From: Variovorax terrae | GTDB lineage: Bacteria > Pseudomonadota > Gammaproteobacteria > Burkholderiales > Burkholderiaceae_C | Reading direction: 5' to 3' | NCBI RefSeq assembly: GCF_022809125.1 | Contig: NZ_JALGBI010000001.1 | Span: forward strand, 744,001 to 808,000 | DNA: 64,000 nt | Shown here: positions 25,062-32,642 of the stretch, one piece after another | How the letters are laid out: every line of letters begins with the position of its first letter | How positions within the stretch are numbered: the stretch's first letter is position 1 | Made by a program: the position numbers and the translations under genes | Notes under the pieces: model-generated | What the model was told of the DNA's origin: nothing | The model's database searches: none | Seen by the model: only the letters and a program-made list of their open reading frames with translations

Positions 25062-25328
25062 ATGAACATCGCCGTGGCCGTCCGCAACCGCCATCTCCTG
25101 ACTTTTCGCTACATGGGGGCTTACCACACGGTCAAGCCCCATACCTATGGGGTTGACGCGCGCGGCGAGTTCATGCTTCGCGCCCTCGAGGTCGACGGCC
25201 GGTGGCGGCTGTTCCACGTCAGCGAAATGAGCGACATCACGGTGCAGCCCACGCGCTTCACCGGGGTCCATCCGCAGCACCGCATCAACGACAAGTATTT
25301 CGTGGACATCATCGCGCAGCTCTACTGA
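25062..25328 (+). CDS. small stand-alone WYL-like domain protein
   Basis: 88 residues resembling the core of a WYL domain: LLTFRYMGAYHTVKPHTYGV, then FMLRALEV, WRLFHVSEMSDITV and FTGVHPQ. WYL domains usually bind ligands or nucleic acid within transcription factors, but here no HTH is attached. A preceding frame (from a TTG at 24811) overlaps this ATG by 4 nt, though that frame is not convincing as a protein. A DUF1345 membrane protein follows 57 bp downstream. Confidence 0.75.
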   Translation: MNIAVAVRNRHLLTFRYMGAYHTVKPHTYGVDARGEFMLRALEVDGRWRLFHVSEMSDITVQPTRFTGVHPQHRINDKYFVDIIAQLY

Positions 25329-25384
25329 GCCCTTGCCGCGCCCGCAGGCCGGCGATGTGCCGTTCCGCGCCACAATCGGGCCTC

Positions 25385-26044
25385 ATGCGCAAACACTTTT
25401 CCGAGACCACCGGCCCGCAGCGCCTGATCTACGGCCTGGCCGTGGGGGCGGCCACCGTGGCGCTGCCCTGGCCGCTGGCGTTGCCCACGCGCGGCCTGCT
25501 GGCTTGGTGCCTGGGGGCGGCGGTCTACCTGGTGCTGGCCTGGTGGCTGGCCGTGGAGTTCGACGCCGAGCGCACCCGGCACCGGGTGCGGGCCCAGGAC
25601 CAGCGCGCCCTGGTGCTGTTCATGGTCATGGTGGTGGCGGTGCTGGCCAGCGTGGCGGCCATCGCCCTGATGCTGCAGCAGGTCAAGGGGCTGTCGGGCG
25701 CCCAGCGGTCCGCCCACATCGTGCTGTCGATGCTGGCGCTGGCCTGTTCGTGGCTGCTGATCCAGGCCATCTTCGCGTTCCGCTACGCGCACCGCTACTA
25801 CCGCGACGATCCGCCCGGCCGCGCCGTCGGCAGCGGGCTGGAGTTTCCCGGCGGGCAGAACCCCGACTACTTCGATTTCATGTACTACTCCCACGTGGTG
25901 GGTATGACCTCGCAGGTGTCCGACGTGCAGATCACCTCGCGCGAGATGCGCCGCCTCACGCTGGTCCACAGCGTGCTGGCCTTCGGCTTCAACATGCTGG
26001 TGCTGGCCCTGAGCATCAACGTGGTGGCCGGCGCGATGCAGTAG
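25385..26044 (+). CDS. DUF1345 family membrane protein
   Basis: 219 residues with about five hydrophobic spans. The family hallmark region is present: FRYAHRYYRDD, LEFPGGQNPDYFDFMYYSHV and VSDVQITSREMRRLTLVHSV. Function of DUF1345 proteins is unknown. The start is the ATG that begins MRKHFSETTGPQRL; longer upstream frames are not family-like. It follows the WYL-like gene and is convergent with the small basic protein gene. Confidence 0.9.
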   Translation: MRKHFSETTGPQRLIYGLAVGAATVALPWPLALPTRGLLAWCLGAAVYLVLAWWLAVEFDAERTRHRVRAQDQRALVLFMVMVVAVLASVAAIALMLQQVKGLSGAQRSAHIVLSMLALACSWLLIQAIFAFRYAHRYYRDDPPGRAVGSGLEFPGGQNPDYFDFMYYSHVVGMTSQVSDVQITSREMRRLTLVHSVLAFGFNMLVLALSINVVAGAMQ

Positions 26045-26064
26045 GCGCAGGCCGGCCCGCCGCC

Positions 26065-26229
26065 TCAGCCTTCGCGCGCCAGCTTCTTCAGCGCCACCTT
26101 GTCGGCGCGCCGCACCGCCGCCTGCGACTTGCGGTGCGAGCCGGCCTTGCGCCGCGCGGCGGCGGCCACCAGCGGGTTGCGCGGCTTCGGGGCGGCCAGC
26201 TTGAGCTTGATCTTGCGCGCGGAGCTCAT
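26065..26229 (-). CDS. small basic hypothetical protein
   Basis: 54 residues, highly basic and Ala-rich (MSSARKIKLKLAAPKPRNPL, later RRKAGSHRKSQAAVRR). Its ATG overlaps the stop of the EamA transporter gene by 4 nt, which supports real, coupled translation. It is the last gene of the ada-ogt-eamA operon. The charge pattern suggests binding to DNA or RNA, but no family is recognised. Confidence 0.65.
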   Translation of the reverse strand: MSSARKIKLKLAAPKPRNPLVAAAARRKAGSHRKSQAAVRRADKVALKKLAREG

Positions 26230-27146
26230 CGCCACAGCTTGACGAGGCCGGTCGACAGCGCCGTGCCCGCCACGATCACCGCGCCGCACAGCAGCATCCA
26301 GCCGGTCACGGCTTCGCCCAGCAGCAGTGCGCCGTAGATCACGGCGAACACCGGCACCACGAAGGTCACGGCCAGCGCGCGCGCCGGGCCGGCATGCTCG
26401 ATCAGGCGGAAGTAGAGGATGTAGGCGACGCCGGTGCACAGCACGCCCACCGCGATTAGCGCGCCCCAGGCCTGCAGGCTGGGCGCCTGCGCGGGCCAGA
26501 ACCACAGCGCGGGCAAGGCCAGGCCGAGCGTGGCGCCGACCTGGCTGCCGGTGGCGGTGACCAGCGGCGGCAGGCCGCTCAGGTAGCGCTTGGCGTAGCT
26601 GGCCGAGATGCCGTAGCACAGCGTGGCCACGAGGCAGGCCAGCACGGCCCAGCCCGGCGCGATGCCCGAGGCGTCGGGCTTGAAGCTGGCCTTGTCCCAG
26701 GCCAGCATGGCAACGCCGACGAAGCCCACCGCCAGCCCGACGATGCGCGAGCCATGCGGCCGGTCCTTGAGCCAGAGCCAGGCCACGATGGCGCCGAACA
26801 GCGGCACCGTGGCGTTGAGGATGGCCGACAGCCCCGTGGTGATGGACAGCAGCGCGAACGAGAAGCAGGCGAACGGGATGCCGGAGTTGAGCACGCCTAC
26901 CACCAGCACGGCCTTCCAGTGCTTGAGCAGGTCGGGCCCGAGCCCGCGCCACAGCAGGAGGGGCAGCAGGAACAGCGCCGCGATCGCCACGCGCAGCGCC
27001 GCCGTGGGCAGCGCGCCGAACTCCACCGTGGCCACCCGCATGAACAGGAACGACGCGCCCCAGATCGCCGACAGGAGCACGAAATCGAGCAGCCACGGCT
27101 TGGCGGCGCTGGCGGGCGCGGAGGCCGAAGAGGCGGCCCCGCTCAC
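26226..27146 (-). CDS. EamA/DMT-superfamily transporter
   Basis: 306-residue inner-membrane protein with ten predicted spans in two EamA repeats (first ends around residue 150). SAIWGASFLFMRVATVEFGAL, ILNATVPLFGAIVAWLWLKD and FVVPVFAVIYGALLLGEAVT are typical. Members export metabolites or amino acids. It overlaps ogt and the small basic protein gene by 4 nt each, so it is embedded in an alkylation-repair operon. Whether it exports a toxic methylating metabolite or is only co-transcribed is open. Confidence 0.93.
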   Translation of the reverse strand: MSGAASSASAPASAAKPWLLDFVLLSAIWGASFLFMRVATVEFGALPTAALRVAIAALFLLPLLLWRGLGPDLLKHWKAVLVVGVLNSGIPFACFSFALLSITTGLSAILNATVPLFGAIVAWLWLKDRPHGSRIVGLAVGFVGVAMLAWDKASFKPDASGIAPGWAVLACLVATLCYGISASYAKRYLSGLPPLVTATGSQVGATLGLALPALWFWPAQAPSLQAWGALIAVGVLCTGVAYILYFRLIEHAGPARALAVTFVVPVFAVIYGALLLGEAVTGWMLLCGAVIVAGTALSTGLVKLWR

Positions 27147-27649
27147 CGTGCGCCCTCAAGCTGCAGCAGCGCGCTCTTGCGCTCCAGCCCGCCGGCATAG
27201 CCGGTGAGCGAGCCGTCGGCGCCGAGCACCCGATGGCAGGGCACGATCACGCTCAGCGGGTTGCGGCCCACCGCCGCGCCCACGGCGCGCACGGCGGCCG
27301 GTTTGCCGATGCGCGTGCTCAGCTCGCCGTAGCTCGCGGTGGCGCCGCTCGGAATGCGCAGCAGCGCCTGCCAGACCAGTTGCTGGAACGGCGTGCCGCC
27401 CTGCAGGTCGAGCGGCAGCTCGAACACCGTGCGCCGGCCGGCGAAGTAGTCCTGCAACTGCTGCTCGGCCAGTAGCAGCAGCGGGTGGCCGCTCGCATGC
27501 GGCCAGGCCCCGGGCCCATCGACCTGCGGCGGCAGGTGGCGCTGGCCCTCGAACCAGACGCCCGCCAGCCCCTTGGCCGTGGCGGCGATGATCACCACGC
27601 CCAGCGGGCTGGCAAACCGGGTTTGCACGATGGATGTGTCAAATTTCAT
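27143..27649 (-). CDS. ogt: methylated-DNA--protein-cysteine S-methyltransferase
   Basis: 168-residue suicide alkyltransferase that repairs O6-methylguanine and O4-methylthymine by transferring the methyl to its own Cys138 in IVPCHRVLGADGSLTGYAGG. FQQLVWQALLRIPSGATASYG is the DNA-binding HTH. It starts 6 nt after the Ada-AlkA stop; its ribosome site GAGGTG overlaps the last codons of that gene. It restores to the operon the O6-guanine activity missing from the Ada-AlkA fusion. Confidence 0.95.
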   Translation of the reverse strand: MKFDTSIVQTRFASPLGVVIIAATAKGLAGVWFEGQRHLPPQVDGPGAWPHASGHPLLLLAEQQLQDYFAGRRTVFELPLDLQGGTPFQQLVWQALLRIPSGATASYGELSTRIGKPAAVRAVGAAVGRNPLSVIVPCHRVLGADGSLTGYAGGLERKSALLQLEGAR

Positions 27650-27655
27650 GATGAA

Positions 27656-29230
27656 TCACCTCATGGTCCGCGTCGTGCGGACATTGTCTGCTATGGATTT
27701 GGGAGCAGCCTGGGGCTGGGCCGGCACCGGGCTGGCGCTCCAGGCGCGGATCACGGCATAGCTGCGCCAGGGCTTCCAGGCCTGCGAGGCGGCTTCGGCC
27801 TCGCGCGCCGGCTGCTTGCTGCCCTGCACGCCCAGCGCCTTGTGCAGCGCCACGTCGCCGGCCGGGAAGGCGTCGGGCCAGCGCAGCGCGCGCATGGCGA
27901 CGTACTGCGCCGTCCAGTCGCCGATGCCGGGCAGTTCCTTCAACGCCGCCACGGTGGCGTGCACGTCGGCGCCGCCGTGCAGCGCAAGACGCCTGTCCGC
28001 CACGGCCTGCGCGATCGCCACGATGGCGGCCTGGCGCTGGCGCACGATGCCGAGCTGGCCCAGGGCGTCGCCGCCGGCCTGCGCCAGCACGGCGGGCGCG
28101 GGGAACAGGCGCGTCAGCTCGGAGAAGGGCGTGTCGATCGGCTCGCCGAAGCGGTCCACCATGCGCTGCGCCAGCGTGCGCGCGGCCGCCACCGTGATCT
28201 GCTGGCCCAGCACGGCGCGCACGGCCAGCTCGTAGCCGTCCATCGCGCCCGGCACGCGCAGGCCGTCGCCTTCGGGAAAGCTCGCGTGCAGCACGGCATT
28301 GATGGCCTTCGGGTCGGCGTCCAGGTCGAGCATGGCGCGCAGCCGGCGGATCACCAGCGGCAGCACCTCGCGCAGCGAATCGCTCACGTGCAGCAGCACC
28401 TGGCAGCGCGCTTCGTCGAACTCGGCGCTCAGCCAGCCGGCATGCGCGCGGCCGCCGGCCTCGGTGCGGAAGGTGCGCCGGATCGCGGGGCTGCCGGGGC
28501 CGCCATCGATGGACTCCACGGCATGCAGCACGCGTTTGCCGAAGAAGCCGAGCAGGGCCGGCACGTCGTAGGGCGGCCGGTAGCCGAGCTTGACGGCCTG
28601 GCCCAGGCCGGATGCTGCGGCGCCGTCGCGCCGCAATTGCGTCGGGTTCAGCCCGTAGTGCTGCACGAAGGCGGCGTTGAAGCGCCGCACGCTGGCAAAG
28701 CCGCTGGCCAGGGCGATCTGGGTCACAGGCAGGCTGGTGTCCGCCAGCAGCTGCTTGGCCGTGAGCAGGCGGCGCGTCTGCAGGTACTGCAGCGGCGAGA
28801 CGCCGAACTGCGCCTCGAAGATGCGGCGCAGGTGGCGGTCGCTCACGCCGAGCTTGTGTGCCAGTTGTTCCACCGAAGGCGCAGCGGCCGGCGTGGGGGC
28901 CATGCTTTCCCAGATGTCGGGCTCGTCCAGCAGCCGGGCGGCCTGGTGCGCGAGGATGTAGGAGGCGTCCTGGATCGACCACACCACCGAGTGCGGCGCC
29001 AGCTCGGGCCGGCAGCGCAGGCAGGGCCGGAAGCCCGCGCGCTCGGCCTGCGCGGCATGGCCGAAGAAGCGGCAGTTCTCGCGCTTGGGCGTCTTCACGC
29101 GGCACACCGGGCGGCAGTAGATGCCGGTGGAGGTGACGCCGGTGAAGAAGCAGCCGTCGAAGCGCGCGTCCCGCGCCTTGAGGGCGAGGTAGCAGGCGTC
29201 GGGCGCGATGGTGGCGGTATCGGGCGGCAT
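27656..29230 (-). CDS. Ada-AlkA fusion: methylphosphotriester sensor, AraC HTH and 3-methyladenine glycosylase
   Basis: 524 residues with three modules. Residues 10-80 are the Ada zinc domain with Cys39, Cys43, Cys70 and Cys73, Cys39 being the expected methylphosphotriester acceptor. Residues 95-195 are an AraC-type double HTH (VEQLAHKLGVSDRHLRRIFE, then LASGFASVRRFNAAFVQHYG). Residues 215-490 are an AlkA N domain plus HhH-GPD glycosylase with LPGIGDWTAQYVAMRALRWP and the expected catalytic Asp459. The O6-methylguanine domain of E. coli Ada is absent and supplied by ogt next door. It probably both repairs DNA and activates its own operon after alkylation. The last 17 codons are made from the dispersed 42-nt element. 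Confidence 0.95.
   Translation of the reverse strand: MPPDTATIAPDACYLALKARDARFDGCFFTGVTSTGIYCRPVCRVKTPKRENCRFFGHAAQAERAGFRPCLRCRPELAPHSVVWSIQDASYILAHQAARLLDEPDIWESMAPTPAAAPSVEQLAHKLGVSDRHLRRIFEAQFGVSPLQYLQTRRLLTAKQLLADTSLPVTQIALASGFASVRRFNAAFVQHYGLNPTQLRRDGAAASGLGQAVKLGYRPPYDVPALLGFFGKRVLHAVESIDGGPGSPAIRRTFRTEAGGRAHAGWLSAEFDEARCQVLLHVSDSLREVLPLVIRRLRAMLDLDADPKAINAVLHASFPEGDGLRVPGAMDGYELAVRAVLGQQITVAAARTLAQRMVDRFGEPIDTPFSELTRLFPAPAVLAQAGGDALGQLGIVRQRQAAIVAIAQAVADRRLALHGGADVHATVAALKELPGIGDWTAQYVAMRALRWPDAFPAGDVALHKALGVQGSKQPAREAEAASQAWKPWRSYAVIRAWSASPVPAQPQAAPKSIADNVRTTRTMR
27666..27707 (+). repeat. 42-nt dispersed palindromic element, copy 1
   Basis: GTCC at 27666 and 19-nt palindrome unit TGCTATGGATTTGGGAGCA at 27689, spacing 23. 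It lies antisense in the 3' end of the ada-alkA gene, where it supplies the terminal residues AAPKSIADNVRTTRTMR. Confidence 0.85.
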
Positions 29231-29336
29231 GGTGCTGATGATAGGCCCGCGGCGGGTTTTGACTCGCCGTTTCCGGACATGTCCACACGCCTACAATCCG
29301 GGCAGCTTTCCAGGAACCATGCAAGGGACACGCTTC

Positions 29337-30725
29337 ATGCAGCTCGCCGCCTCCATTTTCAAGGCCTACGACATCCGCGGCATCGTGCCGTCCACGCTCA
29401 CGCCCGAGGTGGCCGAGGCGCTGGGCCGCTCGTTCGGCACCATCGCGCGGGCCGAGGGCGAGACCACGGTGGCGGTGGGCCGCGACGGCCGCCTGTCGGG
29501 GCCGGATCTGAGCGCCGCGCTGGTGCGCGGGCTGGTGGCCGCCGGCATCGACGTGATCGACGTCGGCACGGTCACCACCCCGATGCTGTATTTCGCCGCC
29601 AACACGCTGTGCGCCAGCGGCATCCAGGTCACGGGCAGCCACAACCCCAAGGACTACAACGGCTTCAAGATGGTGATGGGCGGCCGCGCCATCTACGGCG
29701 AAGAGATCCAGGCCCTGCGCCGCATGATGGAGGCCGGGAACTGGGTGCTGCAGGCCGGCGGCCGGGTGCGCAACGTGAACGTGCTGGCGCCGTACCGCGA
29801 CCGCATCGCCGGCGACATCAGGCTGGCGCGCCCCTTGAAGATCGTGATCGACTCGGGCAACGGCATCGCCGGCGCCTCGGCGCCCGGCATCTTCCGCGCG
29901 CTGGGCTGCGAGGTGACCGAGCTGTACAGCGAGGTCGACGGCAATTTCCCCAACCACCACCCCGACCCGAGCAAGCCCGAGAACCTGCAGGACCTGATCG
30001 CCGCGCTGAAGGCCACCGGCGCCGAGCTGGGCCTGGCTTTCGACGGCGACGGCGATCGCCTGGGCATCGTGACGAAGGACGGGCAGAACATCTACCCCGA
30101 CCGCCAGATGATGCTGTTCGCGCAGGACGTGCTGTCGCGCGTGCCGGGCGGCACCATCCTGTTCGACGTCAAGTGCTCGCAGCGCCTGGCGCCGGCCATC
30201 CGCGCGGCCGGCGGCCAGCCGCTGATGTACAAGACTGGCCATTCGCTGATCAAGGCCAAGATGAAGGAGATCGGTTCGCCGCTGGGCGGCGAGATGAGCG
30301 GCCACATCTTCTTCAAGGAGCGCTGGTTCGGCTTTGACGACGGCACCTACGCCGGCTGCCGCCTGCTCGAAATCCTCAGCCGGTCGCCCGACGCCAGCGC
30401 CGTGCTCAATGCCCTGCCCACCAGCTTCTCGACGCCCGAGCTCAATGTGGCATGCGCCGAGGGCGAGCCGCACCGCGTCACGGCCGAGCTGCAGGCCAAG
30501 GCCGCGGCGGCGTTCGCCGAGCCCGCCGTCATTTCCGATATTGATGGCCTGCGCGTGGACTGGCCCGACGGCTTCGGCCTGATCCGCGCCTCCAACACCA
30601 CGCCGGTGCTGGTGCTGCGCTTCGAGGGGCACACCGAAGCCGCGCTCGACCGCATCGAGGCCGATCTGCTGGCCCTGCTGCGCAGCGTCAAGCCCGATGC
30701 GCGCATCGAGGCCGGCGCGCACTGA
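29337..30725 (+). CDS. phosphomannomutase/phosphoglucomutase
   Basis: 462-residue alpha-D-phosphohexomutase of the AlgC/ManB type. The phosphoserine is Ser101 in VTGSHNPKDYNGFK, the Mg loop is FDGDGDRLG, and the sugar loop is GGEMSGHIFF. The start at ATG 29337 fits AAGGGA upstream and the family beginning IFKAYDIRGI; ATG 29319 is an alternative. It interconverts mannose or glucose 6- and 1-phosphates for LPS or capsule sugars. It leads a rightward operon with waaC, kdoO and waaA and is divergent from the alkylation-repair operon. Confidence 0.94.
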   Translation: MQLAASIFKAYDIRGIVPSTLTPEVAEALGRSFGTIARAEGETTVAVGRDGRLSGPDLSAALVRGLVAAGIDVIDVGTVTTPMLYFAANTLCASGIQVTGSHNPKDYNGFKMVMGGRAIYGEEIQALRRMMEAGNWVLQAGGRVRNVNVLAPYRDRIAGDIRLARPLKIVIDSGNGIAGASAPGIFRALGCEVTELYSEVDGNFPNHHPDPSKPENLQDLIAALKATGAELGLAFDGDGDRLGIVTKDGQNIYPDRQMMLFAQDVLSRVPGGTILFDVKCSQRLAPAIRAAGGQPLMYKTGHSLIKAKMKEIGSPLGGEMSGHIFFKERWFGFDDGTYAGCRLLEILSRSPDASAVLNALPTSFSTPELNVACAEGEPHRVTAELQAKAAAAFAEPAVISDIDGLRVDWPDGFGLIRASNTTPVLVLRFEGHTEAALDRIEADLLALLRSVKPDARIEAGAH

Positions 30726-30754
30726 TCCGAGCCCTGACACGCGCCCGCCGTTCC

Positions 30755-31753
30755 GTGAACATCCTGATCGTCAAAGTCTCGTCGCTGGGCGACGTGGTCC
30801 ATACCATGCCCGCCGTGCAGGACCTGCGCCAGGCCCTGCCGGGCGCCCGCATCGACTGGGTGGTCGAGCGCGGCTTCGCGCCGCTGGTGCGCCGCTGCGC
30901 CGGCGTCAGCCGCGTGATCGAGCTCGACCTGCGGCGCTGGCGCAAGTCGCCGCTGTCGGCGGGGGTGCGCCGCGAATGGCAGGCGTTTCGCGCCGCGCTG
31001 CGCCAGCAGCCCTATGACGCGGTGATCGACCTGCAGGGCCTGACCAAGTCGGCCCTGGTGGCCTGGCTGGCGGCGCTGGCGCCCGGCGGGCGGCGCTACG
31101 CGCTGGCCAACCGCACCGACGGCGCCGGCTACGAGCCGCCCACGCGCTGGGTGGCCGACGTGGCGGTGCCGATCGAGCCGCACACCCATGCCGTGATGCG
31201 TTCGCGCGAGCTGTGCGCGCGGGCGCTCGGCTATCAAGTCCCCGATTTGGAGTGTTTTGGGCTGGAGGTCCAGGCGCAGCGGTCATTGGATGCTATCGAA
31301 AAAGGAGTGGCCAGGGCCCCGGTCGCGTTCGTGCACGGCACTTCGCGGGCCGACAAGCAGTGGCCGCTGGCGCACTGGATCGAACTCGGCCGGCGGCTCA
31401 ACGCCGAAGGCCATGCGGTGGCCCTGCCGCACGGCAGCGAGGAGGAGCTGCGGCGCAGCGAGGCCCTCGCGCGCGAGCTGCCGCTGGCCCGGGTCTGGCC
31501 GCGCCTGGCGCTCGATGCGCTGGCCGACGAGATGGCGGGCTGCGCCGGCGTGGTCGGCGTGGACAGCGGCCTGAGCCACATCGCGGTGGCGCTGGGCCTG
31601 CCGCATGTGCAGATCTACAACTTCGACACCGCCTGGCGCACCGGCCCCACCGGCTCGGCCCGCCAGTGCAGCGTGTTCGCGCAGCCCGCGCCCACGGTGG
31701 ACGCCGTGTGGCAGGCCTGGCAGCAGGTGTCGGCCACCGGGAGCAGGCAATGA
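30755..31753 (+). CDS. waaC: lipopolysaccharide heptosyltransferase I
   Basis: 332-residue GT9 glycosyltransferase that adds the first L-glycero-D-manno-heptose to Kdo of the LPS inner core, at the cytoplasmic membrane face. MNILIVKVSSLGDVVHTMPA at the N terminus, FVHGTSRADKQWPLAHWIELG and VGVDSGLSHIAVALGLP are characteristic. Translation begins at GTG. The dispersed 42-nt element is inserted in frame between the two Rossmann domains (residues VQAQRSLDAIEKGV, about 172-185), presumably in a loop. It overlaps kdoO by 4 nt. Confidence 0.95.
   Translation: MNILIVKVSSLGDVVHTMPAVQDLRQALPGARIDWVVERGFAPLVRRCAGVSRVIELDLRRWRKSPLSAGVRREWQAFRAALRQQPYDAVIDLQGLTKSALVAWLAALAPGGRRYALANRTDGAGYEPPTRWVADVAVPIEPHTHAVMRSRELCARALGYQVPDLECFGLEVQAQRSLDAIEKGVARAPVAFVHGTSRADKQWPLAHWIELGRRLNAEGHAVALPHGSEEELRRSEALARELPLARVWPRLALDALADEMAGCAGVVGVDSGLSHIAVALGLPHVQIYNFDTAWRTGPTGSARQCSVFAQPAPTVDAVWQAWQQVSATGSRQ
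31268..31309 (+). repeat. 42-nt dispersed palindromic element, copy 2
   Basis: GTCC at 31268 and TGCTATCGAAAAAGGAGTG at 31291, spacing 23; the right palindrome arm has decayed to AGTG. Preceded by TTTTGGGC like other copies. In frame within waaC, starting on a codon boundary and encoding VQAQRSLDAIEKGV. Confidence 0.88.
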
Positions 31754-32637
31754 CGCAGATCGTGGACATCCAGGGCAATGACTGGGGCCTGGGCCCGGCC
31801 GACGCGGCGCAGCGCGCCGCCTGGCTGGCCGTGCTCGAACGCGGCGGCGTGCTGCACTTTCCGGGACTGCGCTTCGCGCTGCAGGCCGGCGAGGTGGCGC
31901 TGATCGACCCGCGCCACGCCGATCCGAACCGCAAGAACATCAGCCTCGACCCGCGCAGCGGCGTGCTGCACGGCGTGGTCGGCGATGCCGCCGTGCAGCA
32001 GCGCGTGCAGGCGCTGATCACGCGCTTTCACGGCCAGGCCCGCGAACTGGTGGATGCGCTGGCGCCGTCCTACGGGCCGGCGCTGCGGCTGGCGCCCACC
32101 AGCCTGCGCCTGTTCGGCGTGGAAGGGCGCGAGACCTCCTGGCGCAAGGACGACAGCCGGCTGCACGTGGACGCCTTTCCCTCGCGCCCCAATTACGGCG
32201 AGCGCATCCTGCGCGTCTTCACCAACCTCAACCCGGCCGGCCGGCCGCGCGTGTGGCGCGTGGGCGAGCCGTTCGAAGCCGTGGCGGCGCGCTTCGCCTC
32301 GCTGGCGCCGCCGTACCGGCCCTGGGCCATGCGCTGGCTCGAGCGCCTGCACGTGACCAAGTCGCTGCGCAGCGAGTACGACCACCTGATGCTGTACCTG
32401 CACGACCTCATGAAGGCCGACCTGGACTACCAGCGCGACTGCCCGCAGCAGACCGTGGCCTTTCCCGCCGGCAGCACCTGGGTCTGCTTCTCCGACCAGA
32501 CCTCGCACGCCGTCATGAGCGGCCAGTTCATGATGGAGCAGACCCTGCACCTGCCGGTGGCCGCGATGCGCGAGCCCGGCTGCTCGCCGCTGGCCTGCCT
32601 GGAGCGCCTGATGGGGCATCCGCTGGTGCCGGCCTGA
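31750..32637 (+). CDS. kdoO: Kdo 3-hydroxylase (Fe(II)/2-oxoglutarate-dependent)
   Basis: 295-residue protein that I recognise as Kdo hydroxylase, which converts an LPS Kdo residue to Ko (D-glycero-D-talo-oct-2-ulosonic acid) in Burkholderiales. The iron triad fits: His139 and Asp141 in RLHVDAFPSRP, and distal His253 in SDQTSHAVMSGQF. The ATG overlaps the waaC stop by 4 nt and the stop lies 5 bp before waaA, placing it between heptosyltransferase and Kdo transferase. No signal peptide is visible, so it acts on the cytoplasmic side on Kdo-lipid A. Confidence 0.88.
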   Translation: MTQIVDIQGNDWGLGPADAAQRAAWLAVLERGGVLHFPGLRFALQAGEVALIDPRHADPNRKNISLDPRSGVLHGVVGDAAVQQRVQALITRFHGQARELVDALAPSYGPALRLAPTSLRLFGVEGRETSWRKDDSRLHVDAFPSRPNYGERILRVFTNLNPAGRPRVWRVGEPFEAVAARFASLAPPYRPWAMRWLERLHVTKSLRSEYDHLMLYLHDLMKADLDYQRDCPQQTVAFPAGSTWVCFSDQTSHAVMSGQFMMEQTLHLPVAAMREPGCSPLACLERLMGHPLVPA

Positions 32638-32642
32638 CGACC

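Noticed and set aside
24811..25065. 84-codon frame overlapping the WYL-like gene by ATGA
   Set aside because: Starts at TTG with no ribosome site in place and reads Ala/Pro/Ser-rich sequence unlike a protein; the overlap alone is not enough.
27639..30740. Leftward open frame of about 1030 codons antisense to the phosphomannomutase gene
   Set aside because: Only the 27656-29230 protein in a different frame is family-like. The long frame reads Gln/His/Gly-rich shadow sequence typical of the strand opposite high-GC genes.
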